A stretch of 64,000 bases of DNA from Crossaster papposus. Taxonomy: Eukaryota; Echinodermata; Asteroidea; Velatida; Solasteridae. The notes beneath the pieces are model-generated. The model searched no databases, was not told where the DNA came from, and saw only the letters and a list, made by a program, of their open reading frames with translations. The stretch covers positions 62,001-126,000 of the forward strand of contig JBAIAA010000434.1 of assembly GCA_037893245.1 (NCBI GenBank), written 5' to 3'. How positions within the stretch are numbered: the first letter of the stretch is position 1; each line of letters begins with the position of its first letter. Below, in pieces: positions 37,174 to 50,390 of this stretch. Both the position numbers and the translations under genes were made by a program.

Positions 37174-38847
37174 CTTATGCACACTTCTTTCCCTTTACAT
37201 ATTTGTTATGCACACTTCTTTCCCTTTACATATTTGTTATGCACACTTCTTTCCCTTTACATATTTCTTATGCACACTTCTTTCCCTTTACATATTTATT
37301 ATGCACACTTCTTTCCCTTTACATATTTCTTATGCACACTTCTTTCCCTTTACATATTTCTTATGCACACTTCTTTCCCTTTACATATTTCTTATGCACA
37401 CTTCTTTCCCTTTACATATTTCTTATGCACACTTCTTTCCCTTTACATATTTCTTATGCACACTTCTTTCCCTTTACATATTTCTTATGCACACTTCTTT
37501 CCCTTTACATATTTCTTATGCACACTTCTTTCCCTTTACATATTTCTTATGCACACTTCTTTCCCTTTACATATTTCTTATGCACACTTCTTTCCCTTTA
37601 CATATTTCTTATGCACACTTCTTTCCCTTTACATATTTCTTATGCACACTTCTTTCCCTTTACATATTTCTTATGCACACTTCTTTCCCTTTACATATTT
37701 CTTATGCACACTTCTTTCCCTTTACATATTTCTTATGCACACTTCTTTCCCTTTACATATTTCTTATGCACACTTCTTTCCCTTTACATATTTCTTATGC
37801 ACACTTCTTTCCCTTTACATATTTCTTATGCACACTTCTTTCCCTTTACATATTTCTTATGCACACTTCTTTCCCTTTACATATTTCTTATGCACACTTC
37901 TTTCCCTTTACATATTTCTTATGCACACTTCTTTCCCTTTACATATTTCTTATGCACACTTCTTTCCCTTTACATATTTCTTATGCATACTTCTTTCCCT
38001 TTGCATATTTCTTATGCACACTTCTTTCCCTTTACATATTTCTTATGCACACTTCTTTCCCTTTACATATTTCTTATGCACACTTCTTTCCCTTTACATA
38101 TTTCTTATGCACACTTCTTTCCCTTTACATATTTCTTATGCACACTTCTTTCCCTTTACATATTTCTTATGCACACTTCTTTCCCTTTACATATTTCTTA
38201 TGCACACTTCTTTCCCTTTACATATTTCTTATGCACACTTCTTTCCCTTTACATATTTCTTATGCACACTTCTTTCCCTTTACATATTTATTATGCACAC
38301 TTCTTTCCCTTTACATATTTATTATGCACACTTCTTTCCCTTTACATATTTATTATGCACACTTCTTTCCCTTTACATATTTATTATGCACACTTCTTTC
38401 CCTTTACATATTTCTTATGCACACTTCTTTCCCTTTACATATTTCTTATGCACACTTCTTTCCCTTTACATATTTCTTATGCACACTTCTTTCCCTTTAC
38501 ATATTTCTTATGCACACTTCTTTCCCTTTACATATTTCTTATGCACACTTCTTTCCCTTTACATATTTCTTATGCACACTTCTTTCCCTTTACATATTTC
38601 TTATGCACACTTCTTTCCCTTTACATATTTCTTATGCACACTTCTTTCCCTTTACATATTTCTTATGCACACTTCTTTCCCTTTACATATTTCTTATGCA
38701 CACTTCTTTCCCTTTACATATTTCTTATGCACACTTCTTTCCCTTTACATATTTCTTATGCACACTTCTTTCCCTTTACATATTTCTTATGCACACTTCT
38801 TTCCCTTTACATATTTCTTATGCACACTTCTTTCCCTTTACATATTT

Positions 38848-38883
38848 AACTCGAGGGCTTGTTCCCACATCATGTGTTAATTT
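38848..38883 (+). repeat. 36-bp spacer, type B-TAA
   Basis: TGCTTTCCC monomer at 39,082; 12 monomers follow. Confidence 0.95.
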
Positions 38884-39255
38884 CTTATGCACACTTCTTT
38901 CCCTTTACATATTTCTTATGCACACTTCTTTCCCTTTACATATTTCTTATGCACACTTCTTTCCCTTTACATATTTCTTATGCACACTTCTTTCCCTTTA
39001 CATATTTCTTATGCACACTTCTTTCCCTTTACATATTTCTTATGCACACTTCTTTCCCTTTACATATTTCTTATGCACACTGCTTTCCCTTTACATATTT
39101 CTTATGCACACTTCTTTCCCTTTACATATTTCCTATGCACACTTCTTTCCCTTTACATATTTCTTATGCACACTTCTTTCCCTTTACATATTTCTTATGC
39201 ACACTTCTTTCCCTTTACATATTTCTTATGCACACTTCTTTCCCTTTACATATTT

Positions 39256-39291
39256 AACTCGAGGGCTTGTCCCGACATCATGTGTTTATTT
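39256..39291 (+). repeat. 36-bp spacer, type A
   Basis: Sixty-five monomers follow, the fourth with TTCCATTTA near 39,404. Confidence 0.95.
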
Positions 39292-41306
39292 CTTATGCAC
39301 ACTTCTTTCCCTTTACATATTTCTTATGCACACTTCTTTCCCTTTACATATTTCTTATGCACACTTCTTTCCCTTTACATATTTCTTATGCACACTTCTT
39401 TCCATTTACATATTTCTTATGCACACTTCTTTCCCTTTACATATTTCTTATGCACACTTCTTTCCCTTTACATATTTCTTATGCACACTTCTTTCCCTTT
39501 ACATATTTCTTATGCACACTTCTTTCCCTTTACATATTTCTTATGCACACTTCTTTCCCTTTACATATTTCTTATGCACACTTCTTTCCCTTTACATATT
39601 TCTTATGCACACTTCTTTCCCTTTACATATTTCTTATGCACACTTCTTTCCCTTTACATATTTCTTATGCACACTTCTTTCCCTTTACATATTTCTTATG
39701 CACACTTCTTTCCCTTTACATATTTCTTATGCACACTTCTTTCCCTTTACATATTTCTTATGCACACTTCTTTCCCTTTACATATTTCTTATGCACACTT
39801 CTTTCCCTTTACATATTTCTTATGCACACTTCTTTCCCTTTACATATTTCTTATGCACACTTCTTTCCCTTTACATATTTCTTATGCACACTTCTTTCCC
39901 TTTACATATTTCTTATGCACACTTCTTTCCCTTTACATATTTCTTATGCACACTTCTTTCCCTTTACATATTTCTTATGCACACTTCTTTCCCTTTACAT
40001 ATTTCTTATGCACACTTCTTTCCCTTCACATATTTCTTATGCACACTTCTTTCCCTTCACATATTTCTTATGCACACTTCTTTCCCTTTACATATTTCTT
40101 ATGCACACTTCTTTCCCTTTACATATTTCTTATGCACACTTCTTTCCCTTTACATATTTCTTATGCACACTTCTTTCCCTTTACATATTTCTTATGCACA
40201 CTTCTTTCCCTTTACATATTTCTTATGCACACTTCTTTCCCTTTACATATTTCTTATGCACACTTCTTTCCCTTTACATATTTCGTATGCACACTTCTTT
40301 CCCTTTACATATTTCTTATGCACACTTCTTTCCCTTTACATATTTCTTATGCACACTTCTTTCCCTTTACATATTCCTTATGCACACTTCTTTCCCTTTA
40401 CATATTTCTTATGCACACTTCTTTCCCTTTACATATTTCTTATGCACACTTCTTTCCCTTTACATATTTCGTATGCACACTTCTTTCCCTTTACATATTT
40501 CTTATGCACACTTCTTTCCCTTTACATATTTCTTATGCACACTTCTTTCCCTTTACATATTTCTTATGCACACTTCTTTCCCTTTACATATTTCTTATGC
40601 ACACTTCTTTCCCTTTACATATTTCTTATGCACACTTCTTTCCCTTTACATATTTCTTATGCACACTTCTTTCCCTTTACATATTTCTTATGCACACTTC
40701 TTTCCCTTTACATATTTCTTATGCACACTTCTTTCCCTTTACATATTTCTTATGCACACTTCTTTCCCTTCACATATTTCTTATGCACACTTCTTTCCCT
40801 TCACATATTTCTTATGCACACTTCTTTCCCTTTACATATTTCTTATGCACACTTCTTTCCCTTTACATATTTCTTATGCACACTTCTTTCCCTTTACATA
40901 TTTCTTATGCACACTTCTTTCCCTTTACATATTTCTTATGCACACTTCTTTCCCTTTACATATTTCTTATGCACACTTCTTTCCCTTTACATATTTCTTA
41001 TGCACACTTCTTTCCCTTTACATATTTCGTATGCACACTTCTTTCCCTTTACATATTTCTTATGCACACTTCTTTCCCTTTACATATTTCTTATGCACAC
41101 TTCTTTCCCTTTACATATTCCTTATGCACACTTCTTTCCCTTTACATATTTCTTATGCACACTTCTTTCCCTTTACATATTTCTTATGCACACTTCTTTC
41201 CCTTTACATATTTCTTATGCACACTTCTTTCCCTTTACATATTTCTTATGCACACTTCTTTCCCTTTACATATTTCTTATGCACACTTCTTTCCCTTTAC
41301 ATATTT

Positions 41307-41342
41307 AACTCGAGGGCTTGTCCCGACATCATGTGTTTATTT
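41307..41342 (+). repeat. 36-bp spacer, type A
   Basis: Twenty-one monomers follow, one reading CGTATGGAC near 41,687. Confidence 0.95.
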
Positions 41343-41993
41343 CTTATGCACACTTCTTTCCCTTTACATATTTCTTATGCACACTTCTTTCCCTTTACAT
41401 ATTTCTTATGCACACTTCTTTCCCTTTACATATTTCTTATGCACACTTCTTTCCCTTTACATATTTCTTATGCACACTTCTTTCCCTTTACATATTTCTT
41501 ATGCACACTTCTTTCCCTTTACATATTTCTTATGCACACTTCTTTCCCTTTACATATTTCTTATGCACACTTCTTTCCCTTTACATATTTCTTATGCACA
41601 CTTCTTTCCCTTTACATATTTCTTATGCACACTTCTTTCCCTTTACATATTTCTTATGCACACTTCTTTCCCTTTACATATTTCGTATGGACACTTCTTT
41701 CCCTTTACATATTTCTTATGCACACTTCTTTCCCTTTACATATTTCTTATGCACACTTCTTTCCCTTTACATATTTCTTATGCACACTTCTTTCCCTTTA
41801 CATATTTCTTATGCACACTTCTTTTCCTTTAAATATTTCTTATGCACACTTCTTTCCCTTTACATATTTCTTATGCACACTTCTTTCCCTTTACATATTT
41901 CTTATGCACACTTCTTTCCCTTTACATATTTCTTATGCACACTTCTTTCCCTTTACATATTTCTTATGCACACTTCTTTCCCTTTACATATTT

Positions 41994-42029
41994 AACTCGA
42001 GGGCTTGTCCCGACATCATGTGTTTATTT
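41994..42029 (+). repeat. 36-bp spacer, type A
   Basis: TATTGCTTA monomers at +66 and +190; 15 monomers follow, the last starting CTTGTGC. Confidence 0.95.
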
Positions 42030-42494
42030 CTTATGCACACTTCTTTCCCTTTACATATTGCTTATGCACACTTCTTTCCCTTTACATATTTCTTATGCAC
42101 ACTTCTTTCCCTTTACATATTTCTTATGCACACTTCTTTCCCTTTACATATTTCTTATGCACACTTCTTTCCCTTTACATATTGCTTATGCACACTTCTT
42201 TCCCTTTACATATTTCTTATGCACACTTCTTTCTCTTTACATATTTCTTATGCACACTTCTTTCCCTTTACATATTTCTTATGCACACTTCTTTCCCTTT
42301 ACATATTTCTTATGCACACTTCTTTCCCTTTACATATTTCTTATGCACACTTCTTTCCCTTTACATATTTCTTATGCACACTTCTTTCCCTTTACATATT
42401 TCTTATGCACACTTCTTTCCCTTTACATATTTCTTATGCACACTTCTTTCCCTTTACATATTTCTTGTGCACACTTCTTTCCCTTTACATATTT

Positions 42495-42530
42495 AACTCG
42501 AGGGCTTGTTCCCACATAATGTGTTTATTT
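42495..42530 (+). repeat. 36-bp spacer, type B, ATAATG form
   Basis: Third copy with the A centre; 17 monomers follow, with TATGAACAC near 42,722. Confidence 0.95.
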
Positions 42531-43057
42531 CTTATGCACACTTCTTTCCCTTTACATATTTATTATGCACACTTCTTTCCCTTTACATATTTCTTATGCA
42601 CACTTCTTTCCCTTTACATATTTCTTATGCACACTTCTTTCCCTTTACATATTTATTATGCACACTTCTTTCCCTTTACATATTTCTTATGCACACTTCT
42701 TTCCCTTTACATATTTCTTATGAACACTTCTTTCCCTTTACATATTTCTTATGCACACTTCTTTCCCTTTACATATTTCTTATGCACACTTCTTTCCCTT
42801 TACATATTTCTTATGCACACTTCTTTCTCTTTACATATTTCTTATGCACACTTCTTTCCCTTTACATATTTCTTATGCACACTTCTTTCCCTTTACATAT
42901 TTCTTATGCACACTTCTTTCCCTTTACATATTTCTTATGCACACTTCTTTCCCTTTACATATTTCGTATGCACACTTCTTTCCCTTTACATATTTCTTAT
43001 GCACACTTCTTTCCCTTTACATATTTCTTATGCACACTTCTTTCCCTTTACATATTT

Positions 43058-43093
43058 AACTCGAGGGCTTGCCCCGACATCATGTGTTTATTT
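43058..43093 (+). repeat. 36-bp spacer, type A, CCCC form
   Basis: Third copy with C15; leads the 119-monomer block. Confidence 0.95.
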
Positions 43094-45387
43094 CTTATGC
43101 ACACTTCTTTCCCTTTACATATTTCTTATGCACACTTCTTTCCCTTTACATATTTCTTATGCACACTTCTTTCCCTTTACATATTTCTTATGCACACTTC
43201 TTTCCCTTTACATATTTCTTATGCACACTTCTTTCCCTTTACATATTTCTTATGCACACTTCTTTCCCTTTACATATTTCTTATGCACACTTCTTTCCCT
43301 TTACATATTTCTTATGCACACTTCTTTCCCTTTACATATTTCTTATGCACACTTCTTTCCCTTTACATATTTCTTATGCACACTTCTTTCCCTTTACATA
43401 TTTCTTATGCACACTTCTTTCCCTTTACATATTTCTTATGCACACTTCTTTCCCTTTACATATTTCTTATGCACACTTCTTTCCCTTTACATATTTCTTA
43501 TGCACACTTCTTTCCCTTTACATATTTCTTATGCACACTTCTTTCCCTTTACATATTTCTTATGCACAGTTCTTTCCCTTTACATATTTCTTATGCACAC
43601 TTCTTTCCCTTTACATATTTCTTATGCACACTTCTTTCCCTTTACATATTTCTTATGCACACTTCTTTCCCTTTACATATTTCTTATGCACACTTCTTTC
43701 CCTTTACATATTTCTTATGCACACTTCTTTCCCTTTACATATTTCTTATGCACACTTCTTTCCCTTTACATATTTCTTATGCACACTTCTTTCCCTTTAC
43801 ATATTTCTTATGCACACTTCTTTCCCTTTACATATTTCTTATGCACAATTCTTTCCCTTTACATATTTCTTATGCACACTTCTTTCCCTTTACATATTTC
43901 TTATGCACACTTCTTTCCCTTTACATATTTCTTATGCACACTTCTTTCCCTTTACATATTTCTTATGCACACTTCTTTCCCTTTACATATTTCTTATGCA
44001 CACTTCTTTCCCTTTACATATTTCTTATGCACACTTCTTTCCCTTTACATATTTCTTATGCACACTTCTTTCCCTTTACATATTTCTTATGCACACTTCT
44101 TTCCCTTTACATATTTCTTATGCACACTTCTTTCCCTTCACATATTTCTTATGCACACTTCTTTCCCTTTACATATTTCTTATGCACACTTCTTTCCCTT
44201 TACATATTTCTTATGCACACTTCTTTCCCTTTACATATTTCTTATGCACACTTCTTTCCCTTTACATATTTCTTATGCACACTTCTTTCCCTTTACATAT
44301 TTCTTATGCACACTTCTTTCCCTTTACATATTTCTTATGCACACTTCTTTCCCTTTACATATTTCTTATGCACACTTCTTTCCCTTTACATATTTCTTAT
44401 GCACACTTCTTTCCCTTTACATATTTCTTATGCACACTTCTTTCCCTTTACATATTTCGTATGCACACTTCTTTCCCTTTACATATTTCGTATGCACACT
44501 TCTTTCCCTTTACATATTTCTTATGCACACTTCTTTCCCTTTACATATTTCTTATGCACACTTCTTTCCCTTTACATATTCCTTATGCACACTTCTTTCC
44601 CTTTACATATTTCTTATGCACACTTCTTTCCCTTTACATATTTCTTATGCACACTTCTTTCCCTTTACATATTTCTTATGCACACTTCTTTCCCTTCACA
44701 TATTTCTTATGCACACTTCTTTCCCTTTACATATTTCTTATGCACACTTCTTTCCCTTCACATATTTCTTATGCACACTTCTTTCCCTTTACATATTTCT
44801 TATGCACACTTCTTTCCCTTTACATATTTCTTATGCACACTTCTTTCCCTTTACATATTTCTTATGCACACTTCTTTCCCTTTACATATTTCTTATGCAC
44901 ACTTCTTTCCCTTTACATATTTCTTATGCACACTTCTTTCCCTTTACATATTTCTTATGCACACTTCTTTCCCTTTACATATTTCTTATGCACACTTCTT
45001 TCCCTTTACATATTTCTTATGCACACTTCTTTCCCTTTACATATTTCTTATGCACACTTCTTTCCCTTTACATATTTCTTATGCACACTTCTTTCCCTTT
45101 ACATATTTCGTATGCACACTTCTTTCCCTTTACATATTTCTTATGCACACTTCTTTCCCTTTACATATTTCTTATGCACACTTCTTTCCCTTTACATATT
45201 CCTTATGCACACTTCTTTCCCTTTACATATTTCTTATGCACACTTCTTTCCCTTTACATATTTCTTATGCACACTTCTTTCCCTTTACATATTTCTTATG
45301 CACACTTCTTTCCCTTTACATATTTCTTATGCACACTTCTTTCCCTTTACATATTTCTTATGCACACTTCTTTCCCTTTACATATTT

Positions 45388-45406
45388 CTTATGCACACTT
45401 CTTTCC
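45388..45406 (+). repeat. 19-bp monomer, 12 bases deleted
   Basis: TTTCCC runs straight into TTATGC, so the TTTACATATTT end is lost. Only one copy seen in the window. Confidence 0.9.
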
Positions 45407-46770
45407 CTTATGCACACTTCTTTCCCTTTACATATTTCTTATGCACACTTCTTTCCCTTTACATATTTCGTATGCACAATTCTTTCCCTTTACATATTTC
45501 TTATGCACACTTCTTTCCCTTTACATATTTCTTATGCACACTTCTTTCCCTTTACATATTTCTTATGCACACTTCTTCCCCTTTACATATTTCTTATGCA
45601 CACTTCTTTCCCTTTACATATTTCTTATGCACACTTCTTTCCCTTTACATATTTCTTATGCACACTTCTTTCCCTTTACATATTTCTTATGCACACTTCT
45701 TTCCCTTTACATATTTCTTATGCACACTTCTTTCCCTTTACATATTTCTTATGCACACTTCTTTCCCTTTACATATTTCTTATGCACACTTCTTTCCCTT
45801 TACATATTTCTTATGCACACTTCTTTCCCTTTACATATTTCTTATGCACACTTCTTTCCCTTTACATATTTCTTATGCACACTTCTTTCCCTTTACATAT
45901 TTCTTATGCACACTTCTTTCCCTTTACATATTTCTTATGCACACTTCTTTCCCTTTACATATTTCTTATGCACACTTCTTTCCCTTTACATATTTCTTAT
46001 GCACACTTCTTTCCCTTTACATATTTCTTATGCATACTTCTTTCCCTTTACATATTTCTTATGCACACTTCTTTCCCTTTACATATTTCTTATGCACACT
46101 TCTTTCCCTTTACATATTTCTTATGCACACTTCTTTCCCTTTACATATTTCTTATGCACACTTCTTTCCCTTTACATATTTCTTATGCACACTTCTTTCC
46201 CTTTACATATTTCTTATGCACACTTCTTTCCCTTTACATATTTCTTATGCACACTTCTTTCCCTTTACATATTTCTTATGCACACTTCTTTCCCTTTACA
46301 TATTTCTTATGCACACTTCTTTCCCTTTACATATTTCTTATGCACACTTCTTTCCCTTTACATATTTCTTATGCACACTTCTTTCCCTTTACATATTTCT
46401 TATGCACACTTCTTTCCCTTTACATATTTCTTATGCACACTTCTTTCCCTTTACATATTTCTTATGCACACTTCTTTCCCTTTACATATTTCTTATGCAC
46501 ACTTCTTTCCCTTTACATATTTCTTATGCACACTTCTTTCCCTTTACATATTTCTTATGCACACTTCTTTCCCTTTACATATTTCTTATGCACACTTCTT
46601 TCCCTTTACATATTTCTTATGCACACTTCTTTCCCTTTACATATTCCTTATGCACACTTCTTTCCCTTTACATATTTCTTATGCACACTTCTTTCCCTTT
46701 ACATATTTCTTATGCACACTTCTTTCCCTTTACATATTTCTTATGCACACTTCTTTCCCTTTACATATTT

Positions 46771-46806
46771 AACTCGAGGGCTTGTTCCCACATCATGTGT
46801 TTATTT
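46771..46806 (+). repeat. 36-bp spacer, type B
   Basis: Partner of 37,138 at 9,633 bp; 54 monomers follow. Confidence 0.95.
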
Positions 46807-48480
46807 CTTATGCACACTTCTTTCCCTTTACATATTTGTTATGCACACTTCTTTCCCTTTACATATTTGTTATGCACACTTCTTTCCCTTTACATATTTC
46901 TTATGCACACTTCTTTCCCTTTACATATTTATTATGCACACTTCTTTCCCTTTACATATTTCTTATGCACACTTCTTTCCCTTTACATATTTCTTATGCA
47001 CACTTCTTTCCCTTTACATATTTCTTATGCACACTTCTTTCCCTTTACATATTTCTTATGCACACTTCTTTCCCTTTACATATTTCTTATGCACACTTCT
47101 TTCCCTTTACATATTTCTTATGCACACTTCTTCCCCTTTACATATTTCTTATGCACACTTCTTTCCCTTTACATATTTCTTATGCACACTTCTTTCCCTT
47201 TACATATTTCTTATGCACACTTCTTTCCCTTTACATATTTCTTATGCACACTTCTTTCCCTTTACATATTTCTTATGCACACTTCTTTCCCTTTACATAT
47301 TTCTTATGCACACTTCTTTCCCTTTACATATTTCTTATGCACACTTCTTTCCCTTTACATATTTCTTATGCACACTTCTTTCCCTTTACATATTTCTTAT
47401 GCACACTTCTTTCCCTTTACATATTTCTTATGCACACTTCTTTCCCTTTACATATTTCTTATGCACACTTCTTTCCCTTTACATATTTCTTATGCACACT
47501 TCTTTCCCTTTACATATTTCTTATGCACACTTCGTTCCCTTTACATATTTCTTATGCACACTTCTTTCCCTTTACATATTTCTTATGCACACTTCTTTCC
47601 CTTTACATATTTCTTATGCACACTTCTTTCCCTTTACATATTTCTTATGCATACTTCTTTCCCTTTACATATTTCTTATGCACACTTCTTTCCCTTTACA
47701 TATTTCTTATGCACACTTCTTTCCCTTTACATATTTCTTATGCACACTTCTTTCCCTTTACATATTTCTTATGCACACTTCTTTCCCTTTACATATTTCT
47801 TATGCACACTTCTTTCCCTTTACATATTTCTTATGCACACTTCTTTCCCTTTACATATTTCTTATGCACACTTCTTTCCCTTTACATATTTCTTATGCAC
47901 ACTTCTTTCCCTTTACATATTTCTTATGCACACTTCTTTCCCTTTACATATTTCTTATGCACACTTCTTTCCCTTTACATATTTCTTATGCACACTTCTT
48001 TCCCTTTACATATTTCTTATGCACACTTCTTTCCCTTTACATATTTCTTATGCACACTTCTTTCCCTTTACATATTTCTTATGCACACTTCTTTCCCTTT
48101 ACATATTTCTTATGCACACTTCTTTCCCTTTACATATTTCTTATGCACACTTCTTTCCCTTTACATATTTCTTATGCACACTTCTTTCCCTTTACATATT
48201 TCTTATGCACACTTCTTTCCCTTTACATATTTCTTATGCACACTTCTTTCCCTTTACATATTTCTTATGCACACTTCTTTCCCTTTACATGTTTCTTATG
48301 CACACTTCTTTCCCTTTACATATTTCTTATGCACACTTCTTTCCCTTTACATATTTCTTATGCACACTTCTTTCCCTTTACATATTTCTTATGCACACTT
48401 CTTTCCCTTTACATATTTCTTATGCACACTTCTTTCCCTTTACATATTTCTTATGCACACTTCTTTCCCTTTACATATTT

Positions 48481-48516
48481 AACTCGAGGGCTTGTTCCCA
48501 CATCATGTGTTAATTT
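48481..48516 (+). repeat. 36-bp spacer, type B-TAA
   Basis: TGCTTTCCC monomer at 48,715; 11 monomers follow. Confidence 0.95.
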
Positions 48517-48857
48517 CTTATGCACACTTCTTTCCCTTTACATATTTCTTATGCACACTTCTTTCCCTTTACATATTTCTTATGCACACTTCTTTCCCTT
48601 TACATATTTCTTATGCACACTTCTTTCCCTTTACATATTTCTTATGCACACTTCTTTCCCTTTACATATTTCTTATGCACACTTCTTTCCCTTTACATAT
48701 TTCTTATGCACACTGCTTTCCCTTTACATATTTCTTATGCACACTTCTTTCCCTTTACATATTTCTTATGCACACTTCTTTCCCTTTACATATTTCTTAT
48801 GCACACTTCTTTCCCTTTACATATTTCTTATGCACACTTCTTTCCCTTTACATATTT

Positions 48858-48893
48858 AACTCGAGGGCTTGTCCCGACATCATGTGTTTATTT
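48858..48893 (+). repeat. 36-bp spacer, type A
   Basis: Twenty-two monomers follow, one with CATCTTTC near 49,354. Confidence 0.95.
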
Positions 48894-49575
48894 CTTATGC
48901 ACACTTCTTTCCCTTTACATATTTCTTATGCACACTTCTTTCCCTTTACATATTTCTTATGCACACTTCTTTCCCTTTACATATTTCTTATGCACACTTC
49001 TTTCCCTTTACATATTTCTTATGCACACTTCTTTCCCTTTACATATTTCTTATGCACACTTCTTTCCCTTTACATATTTCTTATGCACACTTCTTTCCCT
49101 TTACATATTTCTTATGCACACTTCTTTCCCTTTACATATTTCTTATGCACACTTCTTTCCCTTTACATATTTCTTATGCACACTTCTTTCCCTTTACATA
49201 TTTCTTATGCACACTTCTTTCCCTTTACATATTTCTTATGCACACTTCTTTCCCTTTACATATTTCTTATGCACACTTCTTTCCCTTTACATATTTCTTA
49301 TGCACACTTCTTTCCCTTTACATATTTCTTATGCACACTTCTTTCCCTTTACATCTTTCTTATGCACACTTCTTTCCCTTTACATATTTCTTATGCACAC
49401 TTCTTTCCCTTTACATATTTCTTATGCACACTTCTTTCCCTTTACATATTTCTTATGCACACTTCTTTCTCTTTACATATTTCTTATGCACACTTCTTTC
49501 CCTTTACATATTTCTTATGCACACTTCTTTCCCTTTACATATTTCTTATGCACACTTCTTTCCCTTTACATATTT

Positions 49576-49611
49576 AACTCGAGGGCTTGTCCCGACATCA
49601 TGTGTTTATTT
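49576..49611 (+). repeat. 36-bp spacer, type A
   Basis: First monomer lacks a C and is followed by a TATTGCTTA junction at +65; no second one is seen, but a TTTAGTATGC monomer lies near 49,765. Twenty-four monomers follow. Confidence 0.95.
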
Positions 49612-50354
49612 CTTATGCACACTTCTTTCCTTTACATATTGCTTATGCACACTTCTTTCCCTTTACATATTTCTTATGCACACTTCTTTCCCTTTACATA
49701 TTTCTTATGCACACTTCTTTCCCTTTACATATTTCTTATGCACACTTCTTTCCCTTTACATATTTAGTATGCACACTTCTTTCCCTTTACATATTTCTTA
49801 TGCACACTTCTTTCCCTTTACATATTTCTTATGCACACTTCTTTCCCTTTACATATTTCTTATGCACACTTCTTTCCCTTTACATATTTCTTATGCACAC
49901 TTCTTTCCCTTTACATATTTCTTATGCACACTTCTTTCCCTTTACATATTTCTTATGCACACTTCTTTCCCTTTACATATTTCTTATGCACACTTCTTTC
50001 CCTTTACATATTTCTTATGCACACTTCTTTCCCTTTACATATTTCTTATGCACACTTCTTTCCCTTTACATATTTCTTATGCACACTTCTTTCCCTTTAC
50101 ATATTTCTTATGCACACTTCTTTCCCTTTACATATTTCTTATGCACACTTCTTTTCCTTTACATATTTCTTATGCACACTTCTTTCCCTTTACATATTTC
50201 TTATGCACACTTCTTTCCCTTTACATATTTCTTATGCACACTTCTTTCCCTTTACATATTTCTTATGCACACTTCTTTCCCTTTACATATTTCTTATGCA
50301 CACTTCTTTCCCTTTACATATTTCTTATGCACACTTCTTTCCCTTTACATATTT

Positions 50355-50390
50355 AACTCGAGGGCTTGTCCCGACATCATGTGTTTATTT
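50355..50390 (+). repeat. 36-bp spacer, type A
   Basis: TATTGCTTA monomers at +66 and +190; 30 monomers follow, one with an extra T. Confidence 0.95.

Larger units (their letters stand above)
37138..39255 (+). repeat. 54 + 12 monomer module, 9,633-bp shift, copy 1
   Basis: A type B spacer with two TTGTTATGC monomers, 54 monomers, then a B-TAA spacer at 38,848 and 12 monomers. Spacers and gap recur 9,633 bp downstream. A run of four C1-to-A monomers near 38,290-38,390 and a GCATATTT change near 38,003 are present only here, so the copies have diverged or exchanged parts since duplication. Confidence 0.83.
39256..41993 (+). repeat. 65 + 21 monomers with inner 24-monomer order
   Basis: The 65-monomer block carries CCCTTCACA pairs at 40,027/40,058 and 40,771/40,802, 744 bp (24 monomers) apart, each followed by CGTATGC and ATTCCTTATGC monomers. 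The 21-monomer block after 41,307 resembles that after 21,365 (both lead to an A spacer with TATTGCTTA monomers) and has TTTAAATATTT near 41,831. Confidence 0.83.
41994..46770 (+). repeat. 15 + 17 + 119 monomers, longest spacer-free block by gap
   Basis: The spacers at 41994, 42495 (ATAATG form) and 43058 (CCCC form) follow the order seen at 33,651-34,591, with four extra monomers before the last. The 119-monomer block holds CCCTTCACA monomers near 44,149, 44,698 and 44,760, CGTATGC near 44,459, 44,490 and 45,110, ATTCCTTATGC near 44,581 and 45,202, and one monomer short by 12 bp at 45,388. Confidence 0.83.
46771..48857 (+). repeat. 54 + 11 monomer module, 9,633-bp shift, copy 2
   Basis: It repeats the spacer types and the 1,710-bp gap of 37,138-38,847, with the two TTGTTATGC monomers at the start and the TGCTTTCCC monomer at 48,715. 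It lacks the four-monomer C1-to-A run, and has its own TTCCCCTTT (near 47,132), TTCGTTCCC (near 47,534) and TACATGTTTC (near 48,290) variants. Confidence 0.83.

Noticed and set aside
39267-46772. A 2,501-codon open reading frame, and dozens of similar ones over the window, all on the forward strand
   Set aside because: They are a by-product of a stop-free 31-bp repeat: each frame cycles through all three phases every 93 bp to give a 31-residue repeat, overlapping frames give the same peptide, many start at TTG in the spacer, and all end at spacer TAA or at an indel. There is no codon bias or domain.
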